Source: CAYTEH01 sp964436765
GTDB taxonomy: Bacteria; Patescibacteriota; Gracilibacteria; Peribacterales; Peribacteraceae
Direction: 5' to 3'
Length of the DNA: 64,000 nucleotides
Assembly: GCA_964436765.1 (NCBI GenBank)
Contig: CAYTEH010000002.1
Span: forward strand, 1 to 64,000
Shown here: piece by piece, positions 1 through 9,000 of the stretch
Numbering within the stretch: the stretch's first letter is position 1
Layout: every line of letters begins with the position of its first letter
Program-made: the position numbers and the translations under genes
Notes under the pieces: model-generated
The model's input: only the letters and a program-made list of their open reading frames with translations
Told to the model about the DNA's origin: nothing
Database searches by the model: none

Positions 1-82
1 GACGGATGGGGTCCATTGAAAAAGAAGGGAACGACCTGAAGCATACTGTTTCGCTCTTAGCAGTGCCACCCTAGACGCCGGT

Positions 83-406
83 TCAGCGCCGGATATCCGT
101 CAGGGGATTCTGTGTTTGCGGCTCGTTACGACGGATATCGGTCAATGGTTCTTGTGTGCTTGGCTGATCATCGCGAAGAATATCTGCCGGGGGATTCTGA
201 GCTTGCGGTTCTGTCAGACGGCGAATGCCTCTGATAACAGATTCTGCGATACGTCCTCCTATTCCAATTGCTCCGCTCTCCAACACATCCCTTGCGTTCC
301 CAAGTTTCGCTCTATTCTCAATGATGATTTTTTTGCGGAGCACGTCCAAGCGAAGCTCTCCTTTTTCAGGAACTGGGGGATCATTTCTAGGCTGTTCAGG
401 AGGCAT
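83..406 (-). CDS. Small hypothetical protein with C-terminal repeats
   Basis: A 107-residue protein with no family that I recognise. The first 65 residues are charged and probably helical. The last 40 or so residues hold three imperfect copies of a 13-16 residue unit rich in P, Q, T and D, with the core NPLTDIRR (also seen as NPPADILR and EPLTDIRR). No signal peptide or membrane segment is visible. A strong promoter lies just upstream, so the gene is probably real and expressed on its own. Function unknown; the repeat tail could be a disordered binding segment. Confidence 0.55.
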   Translation of the reverse strand: MPPEQPRNDPPVPEKGELRLDVLRKKIIIENRAKLGNARDVLESGAIGIGGRIAESVIRGIRRLTEPQAQNPPADILRDDQPSTQEPLTDIRRNEPQTQNPLTDIRR

Positions 407-428
407 AGTTAAGTATTGGTATATTTAT

Positions 429-457
429 ATTATACAATATAATTTGTAATTATGCAA
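429..457 (-). promoter_or_regulatory. Promoter of the repeat-tail gene
   Basis: On the minus strand TTGCAT and TATAAT are separated by exactly 17 nt, in an AT-rich island within GC-rich DNA. The start codon follows after a leader of roughly 20 nt. Confidence 0.7.
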
Positions 458-509
458 TATTTCTAGTCTTCAGTTGTGTTGTACATTCGTTTGAGAGATT
501 TGCTCCATA

Positions 510-977
510 TTGGCAATTGGATCTCTTGAAACTACGGAATACCATTTCGCCATAGCATCTCTCCTCTTCCTCACCGGCGACGAGCGGAAAGAGATCTGGC
601 CCCGCCTGTCCGATGTCATCAAGCAGGAGTGGGAATCGCGCGTGCGGGAAGAAATCATCGACGCCTACGAGTCGGCAGAAGAGCTGGAGAAGCGCATGGC
701 GCAGTCGCAGCTGGGAAAAAGCCCCGCCATGCAGGCGCTTATTCAGGACGTCGCCCAGAACATGGTCGATGGCAAAAGTATCCAGGATGTCTCGGTCGCA
801 GGCATTCCCGATGATCTCGTTCCCGATTTTCTCTACAGCATCGGGGCCTGCGGCGTCTCGGCGCTGCTGCAGATGATGCTGCAGAACCCCGAGTTGAAAG
901 CGAAAGACATGGAGCAGGTCGCGGCTTTGAGCCGCGCCCGGCACCGCATCCTTCAGATCAACGCCGTTCTCACATAA
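510..977 (+). CDS. Hypothetical protein, 155 aa
   Basis: Soluble, acidic and helix-rich, with no family that I recognise. The annotated start is TTG; the frame is closed by a stop at 492, so the true start lies between 498 and the next in-frame candidates. It is followed after 9 nt by a second plus-strand gene, so the two probably form an operon. A longer minus-strand reading frame (450-1349) covers the same DNA but reads like an antisense shadow (Cys/Arg/Pro-rich, no domain). Confidence 0.55.
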   Translation: MAIGSLETTEYHFAIASLLFLTGDERKEIWPRLSDVIKQEWESRVREEIIDAYESAEELEKRMAQSQLGKSPAMQALIQDVAQNMVDGKSIQDVSVAGIPDDLVPDFLYSIGACGVSALLQMMLQNPELKAKDMEQVAALSRARHRILQINAVLT

Positions 978-986
978 TCCCTTCCT

Positions 987-1340
987 ATGGTCGAATCCAT
1001 CGAACTCCCCCCGCGCGTCATCGACGCGCTCCGCGAAACCCGCAACGGCCGACAGGTTCTTGCAGACCTGATGCCCAGGTCCGAGCGGCAGGGGATTTTG
1101 GGGACGATCTGGGACTATGCCAAATGGCCGCTTCTTATTGCAGGTGGATTGGCTTTGGGAAGCCATACAGGAGCATCCCGCCGCATCCCCCGCGTGGGCC
1201 AGTATCTTGATACCGCGGGACGCTGGATTACTGATACTGCCGTCCCCACTGCCGGAAACTTTATCAGCACACACGCACACACATTCTGGGATTATCTGCA
1301 AAGAGGATGGAATGGAATCAGGGGGATTGCGGCTCCGTGA
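987..1340 (+). CDS. Hypothetical protein with one membrane segment, 117 aa
   Basis: Contains one hydrophobic stretch near residues 45-60 (KWPLLIAGGLALGSH) between polar flanks, so a single-pass or peripheral membrane protein is likely. It starts 9 nt after the previous gene, preceded by a pyrimidine tract rather than a Shine-Dalgarno. It ends 10 nt before the convergent methyltransferase gene. Function unknown. Confidence 0.5.
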   Translation: MVESIELPPRVIDALRETRNGRQVLADLMPRSERQGILGTIWDYAKWPLLIAGGLALGSHTGASRRIPRVGQYLDTAGRWITDTAVPTAGNFISTHAHTFWDYLQRGWNGIRGIAAP

Positions 1341-1349
1341 TTCACGCAC

Positions 1350-2294
1350 TTACGCGATTATCTTCTTCAGTACTGGACGCAATTTGAACACGGCCATCGC
1401 TCCGATCGTTGCGAGCGGACCCTGCACGCGCTTTTCGTCGATCTCGAATCCCGCTTTTTCCATTTCCGCACGCAGGGCCGTTTCCGAAATTTTGAAGTCG
1501 CCGCGTGACATCGCGAGTACCGCATCCCTCGTCCCGTTTCCTTTTTGGAGAGAAGCGAGCTCACGGAGAAATTCTTCCGCTGCTGTTTCGGCACGGACCA
1601 TATCGCCTGAGATCACAAGAGTATTGATATTGCCGACAGAGTCCATCACCAGCCTCACTTGTTCCATCGACTTTTCCGCTTGCTCCGGCGCACCTTCGTT
1701 CAAGTCATCCAGCAGCGTTTTTGCTTCTTCCACAGCCAGCTTCCCATGCTTCTTCCGCTGTGCGTCATCGATGATATGCGCGTACCAAATTACGGCGCGC
1801 ACCTGTCGCTCGCGCGCATCCACGTACTCGGGAAGGAACTCGTCTCCCAGAAAATACGCACCGTCTTTTTTCAGTTGCGAGTGAATGTTCGCAAGATACG
1901 CGTCGGACTTTTCTCCTTTTTCAATATGGTGATGCACGCCCTGGGTGAACGCGGCGTCCAATGCCTGCGGATGCCGGTACGTCGAAAAATCGGCTTCTTC
2001 GATACGGATCCGCGCGTTTGATCGAATCGACTCTATGTTCCGTGCGTAGTCCAGGAAAGAAGGGGAGATGTCGATGGCCGTCAGGTTGACGTTCGGGACT
2101 TCGCCGATCATCCCGGTGATACGGCCCGGCCCGCAACCTGCTTCCAGCACTTCCGCCGACGGCATGTTTCTTACCTGCTCCCTGAGCATCTCTTGTATAT
2201 CCGTGTCGGACTCCGGGATATAGAGATGTTTCGCAATTGTGCGGTTATACGTCTCCGCATCGATGATTTGGTCGTAATGGGGGTGTTCGACCAT
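1350..2294 (-). CDS. Class I SAM-dependent methyltransferase
   Basis: 314 residues. SAM-binding motif I is clear (VLEAGCGPGRIT, near residue 47), followed by an acidic motif II (LTAIDISPSFLDYARN) and a motif IV-like stretch (LDAAFTQGVHHHIEKG). This is the Rossmann-like methyltransferase fold; the substrate cannot be told. The frame is open upstream to 2333, but the promoter overlies that part, so I chose the ATG at 2294, which sits 9 nt after a TATATT box. The gene is convergent with the small plus-strand pair. Confidence 0.75.
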   Translation of the reverse strand: MVEHPHYDQIIDAETYNRTIAKHLYIPESDTDIQEMLREQVRNMPSAEVLEAGCGPGRITGMIGEVPNVNLTAIDISPSFLDYARNIESIRSNARIRIEEADFSTYRHPQALDAAFTQGVHHHIEKGEKSDAYLANIHSQLKKDGAYFLGDEFLPEYVDARERQVRAVIWYAHIIDDAQRKKHGKLAVEEAKTLLDDLNEGAPEQAEKSMEQVRLVMDSVGNINTLVISGDMVRAETAAEEFLRELASLQKGNGTRDAVLAMSRGDFKISETALRAEMEKAGFEIDEKRVQGPLATIGAMAVFKLRPVLKKIIA

Positions 2295-2303
2295 AGAATG
2301 GAA

Positions 2304-2333
2304 AATATACTGTACTACGCGGTTTTTTAACAA
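2304..2333 (-). promoter_or_regulatory. Promoter of the methyltransferase gene
   Basis: TTGTTA, 18 nt, then TATATT on the minus strand, ending 9 nt before the chosen ATG. The predicted transcript would have almost no leader. Confidence 0.55.
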
Positions 2334-2659
2334 TATTCAGAGATGATCGATTCGTGCGTTTCGCGGGTAGAAAACCCGCTCTCATATGTAAAAATGACGT
2401 TGACGCCACGTAATGTCATCCTTACACTCTCCCAGCTTTCTACGTAGTCCCCTGGACTGCGTACGAATCCTCCTTGTGTTCGAGTTCGGCTTTCCACAGC
2501 GGAAATAACCGAGCCAGATGAACCTCCAAGGTCCTCGGTACGTCCGCCTCCGGCGGCCTACTCGGACTGACAGGACAAGGATTACTTACTCTTGGGCCAT
2601 GCCCATCCCCTCACTCGGTCTCTCCCCAAGGGGAGAGAAGTAGAGGTCACAATTCTTCT
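2334..2659 (+). promoter_or_regulatory. Leader region of the ribosomal superoperon
   Basis: About 325 nt without a gene, upstream of rplC. It holds a hairpin with 8-nt arms (TACGTAGT 2441-2448, ACTGCGTA 2456-2463, one G-U pair), a dispersed-repeat copy at 2531-2575 and a second hairpin repeat at 2609-2641 (CTCTCCCC/GGGGAGAG). rpsJ, the usual first gene of the S10 operon, is not here. The region presumably carries the operon promoter and may carry a ribosomal-protein leader, but I cannot assign either firmly. Confidence 0.35.
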
Positions 2660-3271
2660 ATGATCGGTCTCATCGCTCGCAAAGTCGGCATGTCGCGCAT
2701 CTTCTCCGCCACCGGGGAATCCATGCCCGTGACGTACCTGGCGATCGAGCCCAACACCATCGTCCGCACCAAGAACAAGGAGAAGGACGGCTACGATGCC
2801 GTCGTTTTGGGTATTGGCGCCAAGCCGTGGAAGTCGCGCAAGGGCAAGGAAAACGTCCGCTACGCCCGCCAGAAGGAATGGAAAGTCGATTCGCTCGAGG
2901 GCATGGAACCGGGCAAGAAGCTTACCTCCGAACTCCTCCCCGCCGAGAGCATCGTGACCGTCACGAGCGTCTCCAAGGGTAAGGGTTTCCAGGGTGTCAT
3001 GCGCCGCCACCACTTCGGCGGCGGTCCCGCCACCCACGGTTCGCACTTCAAGCGCGAGCCGGGTTCCATCGGCATGCGTACCGATCCGGGTCGCATTTTG
3101 AAGGGTCACCGGATGGCCGGTCACATGGGTAACGAACAGGTCACGCTCCAGCACCGTCCGGTCGTGGCTTCCGACAGCGAAAAAGGAATCATCGCCATCA
3201 AGGGTCCCGTTCCGGGTCCCAATGGTGCGATCGTGTTCGTCACCAAAGAATCCACCCCTGACGCCAAGTAA
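2660..3271 (+). CDS. rplC: 50S ribosomal protein L3
   Basis: 203 residues, normal bacterial length. L3 binds 23S rRNA early in 50S assembly and reaches toward the peptidyl transferase centre. The hallmark loop GKGFQGVMRRHHFGGGP starts near residue 107, and GHRMAGHMG follows near 150. First gene of the plus-strand superoperon; rplD follows after 2 nt. Start is the first ATG, with a pyrimidine-rich upstream context and no Shine-Dalgarno. Confidence 0.97.
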   Translation: MIGLIARKVGMSRIFSATGESMPVTYLAIEPNTIVRTKNKEKDGYDAVVLGIGAKPWKSRKGKENVRYARQKEWKVDSLEGMEPGKKLTSELLPAESIVTVTSVSKGKGFQGVMRRHHFGGGPATHGSHFKREPGSIGMRTDPGRILKGHRMAGHMGNEQVTLQHRPVVASDSEKGIIAIKGPVPGPNGAIVFVTKESTPDAK

Positions 3272-3273
3272 CC

Positions 3274-4056
3274 ATGACCATCGATATCTTCACCTCCGCC
3301 GGCCAGAAGAAGGGGACGCTCGAGCTCCCCGTCGAACTCTTCGGACAGCCCATCAACCAGGGCCTGATCCACCAGGCGCTCGTCCGTCAGCAGAGCAATC
3401 GCCGCAATGCCATTGCCCACGCGAAGAATCGTCACGAGGTGGCCGGTTCCACCCGCAAGATCATCCAGCAGAAGCACACGGGCAACGCCCGCCGCGGTTC
3501 CATCCGCTCCCCGCTGCTCCGTGGCGGTGGCAAGGCCTTCGGTCCCCGCAACGAGGCTAACTTCGTCAAAGACATGCCGCGCTCCATGCGCCGCACGGCC
3601 CTCGTGTCCTCCCTCAGCTACCAGGCCAAGCAGGGGTCCATCGTGGGTCTGGAAAGCTACCCCGATACCATCAAGACCAAGGCGCTCGTCGAGCTTTTGG
3701 GCAAGATGAAGATGGAAGACCTTCGCAAGATCCTCTTCGTTCTTCCCGAGAAGCACCATGCGCTCCACATGTCCTGCAGGAACCTTCGTTCGGTGAAGAC
3801 CGTCCTCGTGGGCTACATCAACCCCGAAGACATCGTCGGCTCCCGCAAGATCATCTTCGTGGGGGACGCCATCAAGAAGGCTGTCGAGATCTTTGCCAAG
3901 AAGACGGAGAAGACGAAGGCCAAGGCCGCCGCAGCCGATGCCGCACCGAAGAAAGAAGTCAGCAAGAGGTCGAAGACGGCCAAGAAGACTCCGTCGACAG
4001 TCGCAGGAAAGACTCCCAAGGTATCCAAGAAGAAATCGTCCGCTTCCTCCAAGTAA
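3274..4056 (+). CDS. rplD: 50S ribosomal protein L4 with long basic tail
   Basis: 260 residues against about 205 for typical L4. The core carries the extended-loop region (RRGSIRSPLLRGGGKAFGP near residues 72-90) that lines the exit tunnel. From about residue 208 the protein becomes a Lys/Ala/Ser/Thr-rich low-complexity tail of roughly 50 residues with no counterpart in standard L4. Stop and the rplW start are adjacent (4056/4057). In other bacteria L4 can repress its own operon; nothing here shows that directly. Confidence 0.96.
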   Translation: MTIDIFTSAGQKKGTLELPVELFGQPINQGLIHQALVRQQSNRRNAIAHAKNRHEVAGSTRKIIQQKHTGNARRGSIRSPLLRGGGKAFGPRNEANFVKDMPRSMRRTALVSSLSYQAKQGSIVGLESYPDTIKTKALVELLGKMKMEDLRKILFVLPEKHHALHMSCRNLRSVKTVLVGYINPEDIVGSRKIIFVGDAIKKAVEIFAKKTEKTKAKAAAADAAPKKEVSKRSKTAKKTPSTVAGKTPKVSKKKSSASSK

Positions 4057-4362
4057 ATGAATCTCGCTCACGTCATCATCGGCCCCGTGGTCACCGAGAA
4101 GGCCGAGCGCCTGAAGGCGCAGGAGGGCAAAAACGTCTATACCCTCTGGGTCGCGCCCACCGCAACGAAGATCGACATCAAGAAGGCGCTCCTCCGTCAC
4201 TACGACGTGACTGCCGCGAGCGTGCGTGTGACGAAGACTCAGCCAAAGACCCGCCTGCTTGGTGCCGGCGTGGTCATGGAGAAGCGTCATCCGGGCAGGA
4301 AAGTCATGGTCACTCTCGCCAAGAACAGCAAAGCACTCGATCTCACCTCCTTCCGTTCTTAA
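4057..4362 (+). CDS. rplW: 50S ribosomal protein L23
   Basis: 101 residues, full length. L23 sits at the tunnel exit and is a docking site for trigger factor and SRP. N-terminal VIIGPVVTEKAERL and the central stretch KIDIKKALLRHYDV match the family. It starts directly after the rplD stop and lies 9 nt before rplB. Confidence 0.96.
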   Translation: MNLAHVIIGPVVTEKAERLKAQEGKNVYTLWVAPTATKIDIKKALLRHYDVTAASVRVTKTQPKTRLLGAGVVMEKRHPGRKVMVTLAKNSKALDLTSFRS

Positions 4363-4371
4363 TCCGCCATC

Positions 4372-5217
<846 letters not shown>

Positions 5218-5223
5218 ACCTCT

Positions 5224-5275
5224 ACCCCCACCCGGTCCGCTCCGCGGACCACCCTCCCCCGCAAGCGGGAGAGGG
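5224..5275. repeat. Double-hairpin dispersed repeat (CCCTCACCCGG family)
   Basis: Two adjacent perfect hairpins: GGTCCGC/GCGGACC and CTCCCGC/GCGGGAG-like arms, in the rplB-rpsS gap. A near-identical copy lies at 6864-6917. Related copies with different but still complementary arms occur at many other intergenic sites (see findings). Confidence 0.8.
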
Positions 5276-5304
5276 TTCCCTCCCATCCAGTCTCTTACCA
5301 CTCT

Positions 5305-5613
5305 ATGTCCCGCTCGCTCAAAAAAGGCCCGTACGTCGACCCCAAGCTCTTCAAGAAAGTCATGAAGATGGTCGAAGCCGGTGAAAAGAAGATCATCAAG
5401 ACCTGGGCGCGCGACTGTGACATCCCGCCCGAATTCGTTGGCTTCACCTTCGCCGTCCACAACGGAAAGGAATTCCCGCCCGTCTACATCACTGAACAGA
5501 TGGTGGGTCACAAGCTCGGCGAGTTCGCCTGGACCACCAAGTTCAAGGGCCATGGAGGCAAGGCCGCGACCACCGTCGCCCCCGCCCCGACGGCCGCTCC
5601 CGCCGCCAAGTAG
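5305..5613 (+). CDS. rpsS: 30S ribosomal protein S19
   Basis: 102 residues, slightly longer than the usual 92. S19 binds the 16S head together with S13. Motifs [42 protein letters not shown] (split across the centre) and [12 protein letters not shown] are diagnostic. The last 18 residues are an Ala/Pro/Thr tail absent from standard S19. Confidence 0.97.
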   Translation: MSRSLKKGPYVDPKLFKKVMKMVEAGEKKIIKTWARDCDIPPEFVGFTFAVHNGKEFPPVYITEQMVGHKLGEFAWTTKFKGHGGKAATTVAPAPTAAPAAK

Positions 5614-5693
5614 TCCTCATCCGGCGCTGCGGCGCCACCTTCCCCCTCCGCTAGCCTCCTTCCATCCCTCCGCACGTCAACTACCACTCACCA
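5614..5693. repeat. Intercistronic hairpin repeat
   Basis: The rpsS-rplV gap contains CCGGCGCtgcGGCGCC, a short hairpin of the same dispersed family as 5224-5275, followed by a pyrimidine-rich run up to the rplV ATG. No U-run follows, so it is not an obvious terminator. Confidence 0.6.
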
Positions 5694-6176
5694 ATGAAAG
5701 CCTCTGTCCACTCCGTCCGCATCGCGCCCAAGAAAGCCAACCTGATCGCCAGGATGGTGCGCGGGCTGAGCGTGCCCGTTGCGATGGAGCAGCTCCGCCG
5801 CACCAACAAGAAGGCAGCCCGCATCGTCGAGACGCTTCTGCGCTCGGCCATTGCCAACGCTTCCCACAACGAGAAGCAGGACGCCCAGACCATGGTGATC
5901 AAGACGATCATCGTGAACCAGGGCCAGGCCTATCGCCGCGGTATGCCCATGGCACGCGGTCGCCAGCGCCCGTTCCGCAAGTTCCTCAGTCACATCGATA
6001 TGGTCCTCGGGTACCCCGAAGATGAGGTCGCTCCCGCGAAGAAAGCAGTCAAAGAGCCTTCCCAAAAGGCGAAGACTACTGTAAAAACGTCCGGTTCCTC
6101 GAAGAAGAAGGATGTTTCTGCTGCCAAGAAATCCATCAATTCCGCTCAGGACAAGTCCGATTCCTCCGCTTCCTAA
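5694..6176 (+). CDS. rplV: 50S ribosomal protein L22 with basic tail
   Basis: 160 residues against about 110 for typical L22. The core (SVRIAPKKANLIARMVRG at the N-terminus and the tunnel-lining hairpin near RRGMPMARGRQRPFRK, residues 82-97) is intact. From about residue 112 the protein is a Lys/Ser/Ala-rich tail of nearly 50 residues. It ends 2 nt before rpsC. Confidence 0.96.
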   Translation: MKASVHSVRIAPKKANLIARMVRGLSVPVAMEQLRRTNKKAARIVETLLRSAIANASHNEKQDAQTMVIKTIIVNQGQAYRRGMPMARGRQRPFRKFLSHIDMVLGYPEDEVAPAKKAVKEPSQKAKTTVKTSGSSKKKDVSAAKKSINSAQDKSDSSAS

Positions 6177-6178
6177 TT

Positions 6179-6859
6179 ATGGGTCAGAAAGTTAATCCCA
6201 ACGGCTTCCGCATCGGTTTCACCCGGAACTGGCCCTCCACGTGGTTCGCGAAGGGCAAGAAGTACAGCGAGTTGCTCCTCCAGGACGTGAGGATCATCCG
6301 GTACATCAAAGAGAAGTTCAAAGAGTCCGGCATCAGCACCATCGAGATCGATCGCGGCAAGAAAGTGACCGTCACGATCGCCACGAGCAAGCCCGGCGTG
6401 ATCATCGGCAAGCAGGGAGCAGCCATCGAGGAGCTCCGTCTTGATCTCGAGAAGCGCTTCGGCGGATCGTTCCAGGTGGAGATCCAGGAGGTGCGCGCCC
6501 CCGATGCCGACGCCGCGATCATCGCCGAGAGCATCCAGGGCCAGATCGAGCGCCGCATGCCCTACCGCCGTGCGTGCAAGATGGCCATCGAAAAAGCCAT
6601 GCAGGCCGGTGCCGTCGGTATCAAGATCACCATCTCGGGCCGCCTGAACGGCGCCGAAATCGCCCGCGACGACCTCTTCAAGGAAGGCAACGTCCCGCTC
6701 CAGACTCTCCGTGCCAACATCCAGCATGCCAAGCGCCATGCCGTCACGAAGTTCGGCACCATCGGCATCCAGGTGTGGGTGTACAAAGGAATGGTGTTCA
6801 AGAAGATCCAGCAGGTGCAGTCCGCAGCCCTCAACTCCGCTAACCAGAAAGCAGCCTAA
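6179..6859 (+). CDS. rpsC: 30S ribosomal protein S3
   Basis: 226 residues, normal length. N-terminal KH domain with the GxxG loop (IIGKQG, residues 75-80), C-terminal S3 domain with MPYRRACKMAIEKAM. S3 lines the mRNA entry channel. The start GQKVNPNGFRIG is canonical. A 93-nt gap with a double-hairpin repeat follows. Confidence 0.98.
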   Translation: MGQKVNPNGFRIGFTRNWPSTWFAKGKKYSELLLQDVRIIRYIKEKFKESGISTIEIDRGKKVTVTIATSKPGVIIGKQGAAIEELRLDLEKRFGGSFQVEIQEVRAPDADAAIIAESIQGQIERRMPYRRACKMAIEKAMQAGAVGIKITISGRLNGAEIARDDLFKEGNVPLQTLRANIQHAKRHAVTKFGTIGIQVWVYKGMVFKKIQQVQSAALNSANQKAA

Positions 6860-6863
6860 TTTT

Positions 6864-6917
6864 CTACCCCCACCCGGTCCGCTCCGCGGACCACCCTCCC
6901 CCGCAAGCGGGAGAGGG
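6864..6917. repeat. Double-hairpin dispersed repeat, second near-identical copy
   Basis: Matches 5224-5275 almost base for base through both hairpins. It fills most of the rpsC-rplP gap. Confidence 0.8.
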
Positions 6918-6952
6918 TTCGCTCACTCCTCCAGCATCACTCCTCCGTCATC

Positions 6953-7384
6953 ATGTTAGAACCCAAGAAATTAAAGTATCGGAAGCATCACCGCAATCGC
7001 GGCCAGTGGTATGGCAAGGCGACGCGCGGCACGAGGCTCTCGTTCGGCACGATCGGCTTGAAGGCTCAGACAGCCGGCGAACTCACGGCACGCCAGATCG
7101 AAGCTGCACGTCGCGCTGCGATGCACGAGCTTCAGCGCGCAGGCAAGATGTGGATTCGCGTCTTCCCTCACACCCCCGTCACCCGCAAAGCAGCCGAGGT
7201 GCCCATGGGTGCCGGTAAGGGTTCGGTCGAGTACTACGCCACAGTGGTGAAGCCCGGAACGATGCTCTTCGAACTCGATGGCATTTCCGAGGCCGCCGGC
7301 CGCCACGCGCTCACGCTGGCCGCCCACAAGCTTCCCGTCGCCACCAAGATCGTCGTGAAAACCGCTACTACCCGCACCGCTTAA
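6953..7384 (+). CDS. rplP: 50S ribosomal protein L16
   Basis: 143 residues, normal length. L16 contacts the A-site tRNA. The N-terminus KLKYRKHHRNRGQWYGKAT and the loop RKAAEVPMGAGKGSVEYY near residues 81-98 are diagnostic. rpmC starts 1 nt after the stop. Confidence 0.97.
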   Translation: MLEPKKLKYRKHHRNRGQWYGKATRGTRLSFGTIGLKAQTAGELTARQIEAARRAAMHELQRAGKMWIRVFPHTPVTRKAAEVPMGAGKGSVEYYATVVKPGTMLFELDGISEAAGRHALTLAAHKLPVATKIVVKTATTRTA

Positions 7385-7385
7385 C

Positions 7386-7730
7386 ATGGCCACCTCCGTT
7401 TCCTACGCCGAGCTCATCAAGATGTCCCCCAAGGATCTCGAAAGCGAGATTCGCGAGAACGAACTCGCCGTCCAGAAAATGCGTGTGGGCATCACGATGG
7501 GTCGCGAGAAAGACACCGCCCGTTACCAGCGCGCCCGCCGCCAGCTTGCCCGCATGAAGACCGCCCTTACGGCAAAAGTCGCAGAAGAGGCGTTGAAGGC
7601 GCCGAAGAAAGCAGCTACCATGCCCGCTCCCGACGCCCCGAAGGCGGCCCATTCGACAAGCTCAGGGCAGGCTCTGAAAAAGGCTCCCGCCAAAGCTAAA
7701 ACCCGCAAGACTTCCTCTCCCAAGGCTTAA
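7386..7730 (+). CDS. rpmC: 50S ribosomal protein L29 with extended tail
   Basis: 114 residues against 60-70 for typical L29. Residues 1-66 form the two-helix L29 core (MSPKDLESEIRENELAVQKMRVG, then the basic second helix). Beyond this is an Ala/Pro/Lys tail. Residues 89-97 (HSTSSGQAL) are encoded by a copy of a dispersed repeat (7651-7675) that elsewhere in the window is intergenic, so part of this tail is repeat-derived. rpsQ starts 3 nt downstream. Confidence 0.9.
   Translation: MATSVSYAELIKMSPKDLESEIRENELAVQKMRVGITMGREKDTARYQRARRQLARMKTALTAKVAEEALKAPKKAATMPAPDAPKAAHSTSSGQALKKAPAKAKTRKTSSPKA
7651..7675. repeat. TTCGACAAGCTCAGGGCAGG-type repeat inside rpmC
   Basis: 25 nt of the CTTCGACNNNCTCAGG family. 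Relatives are intergenic at 14351-14372, 17061-17090, 17118-17140, 27529-27549 and 59252-59302. Here it is read in frame as HSTSSGQAL within the L29 tail. Confidence 0.75.
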
Positions 7731-7733
7731 CCC

Positions 7734-8069
7734 ATGCGTACCAAGCAAGGAACCATCACGTCGGCCAAGATGACAGGAACCGTTACGGTGACCGTTCACC
7801 GCTCGGTGTTCCACCCTCTCTATAAGAAGAGGTTCCGTGTGAGCAAGAAGTTCCTTGCAGACACGAACAAGATGGAAGATCTGGGCGTGGGCGATACGGT
7901 GGAGATCACCGAGTGCCGCCCTCTGAGCAAGCGCAAGTGCTTCAAAGTCACGACCGTCCTCAAGCGCGTGCCCCGGGTGAGCGAGATGGTGGAGGAGAGC
8001 GAGCTCCAGCGCGCTATCAAGAGCAAGGCCGCCAAGAATGACGATACTTCCTCCTCCGATTCCAAATGA
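7734..8069 (+). CDS. rpsQ: 30S ribosomal protein S17
   Basis: 111 residues; typical S17 is about 85. OB-fold core with [12 protein letters not shown], the [14 protein letters not shown] stretch and the [20 protein letters not shown] motif. The last 30 residues are an acidic/Ser tail not found in standard S17. The stop overlaps the rplN ATG (ATGA). Confidence 0.96.
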   Translation: MRTKQGTITSAKMTGTVTVTVHRSVFHPLYKKRFRVSKKFLADTNKMEDLGVGDTVEITECRPLSKRKCFKVTTVLKRVPRVSEMVEESELQRAIKSKAAKNDDTSSSDSK

Positions 8070-8434
8070 TCCAGCAGCAGTCCATGCTCGGCGTCGCGGA
8101 TAACACGGGTGCCAAGACCGTCATGTGCATCAAAGTGCTCGGCGGTTCCCGCAGGCGGTACGCCGGCATCGGCGACCTGATCAAAGTTGCGGTGAAGGAA
8201 GCCGCCCCGCGCGGCACGGTTCGCAAGAAGACAGTCGAACTCGCCGTCGTCGTTCGCACCAGGGCCATGACCCGCCGCAAGGACGGTTCGGGCATCCGCT
8301 TCGACGACAATGCATGCGTCATCATCCAGAAAGACGGGATGCCCAAGGGCACCCGCGTATTCGGCCCCGTGGCGCGTGAACTGCGCGCCAAAGGCTACCA
8401 AAAGATTATTTCCCAGGCCCCCGACGTACTATGA
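8066..8434 (+). CDS. rplN: 50S ribosomal protein L14
   Basis: 122 residues, exactly the family length. [16 protein letters not shown] at the N-terminus, [12 protein letters not shown] and the [13 protein letters not shown] region are canonical. It overlaps rpsQ by 4 nt at the start and rplX by 4 nt at the end (ATGA), consistent with translational coupling. Confidence 0.98.
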   Translation: MIQQQSMLGVADNTGAKTVMCIKVLGGSRRRYAGIGDLIKVAVKEAAPRGTVRKKTVELAVVVRTRAMTRRKDGSGIRFDDNACVIIQKDGMPKGTRVFGPVARELRAKGYQKIISQAPDVL

Positions 8435-8994
8435 AGATTCGCGCAGGCGACACGGTTGTCGTCATCAGCGGCAAAGACAAGGGTAAGAGTGGCACCGTTC
8501 AACGCGTGTTCCCCCAGGACGGCCATGTCGTCGTCGCCGGCATCAACTTGCGTATCCGCCATGTGAAAAAGACGGCACAGGAGGCCGGTCGCAAACTCAC
8601 CTTCGAAGCAGCTTTCCCCATCAGCAAGGTCATGATCATCGACCCCAAGACGGGCAAGCCGTCGCGCGTCGGCTTCGAGGTGAAGAACGGCAAGAAGACC
8701 CGCATCAGCAAGAAGAGCGGCGCGGAAGTGGTGAAAGCCAAGGCCAAGGTGGAGAAGAAGGCCGCAAAGTCGTCGAAGGGAACGGAGGGAGCAAAAGAGA
8801 CAAAGGACGTTGCTGAGAAGAAGACGACGAAGACGGAGGCCGCTCCCGCAGGCAAGAAGCAGCCGTTCTGGAAGAAGATGAGCTTCGGCAGCGCCGCCAT
8901 GGACGCGAACATCGACGAGCAGTCGAACATGGAAAAAGATCACACCATTCCTTCCCAGGAGCTCCACGTCCGCAAAGGCGGCCGCGGTACCTAA
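8431..8994 (+). CDS. rplX: 50S ribosomal protein L24 with very long tail
   Basis: 187 residues against about 104 normally. The first 100 residues contain the KOW motif ([24 protein letters not shown]) and the Gly-rich conserved region. After about residue 105 comes a tail of some 80 residues: first Lys/Ala/Glu low complexity, then a more ordered stretch ([19 protein letters not shown]) and the end HVRKGGRGT. The ordered end may make extra contacts; inference only. Confidence 0.94.
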   Translation: MKIRAGDTVVVISGKDKGKSGTVQRVFPQDGHVVVAGINLRIRHVKKTAQEAGRKLTFEAAFPISKVMIIDPKTGKPSRVGFEVKNGKKTRISKKSGAEVVKAKAKVEKKAAKSSKGTEGAKETKDVAEKKTTKTEAAPAGKKQPFWKKMSFGSAAMDANIDEQSNMEKDHTIPSQELHVRKGGRGT

Positions 8995-9000
8995 TCCCCC

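Noticed and set aside
450..1349. Minus-strand frame of 299 codons at the start of the window
   Set aside because: Composition and lack of domain suggest a shadow of the two plus-strand genes, which read more naturally.
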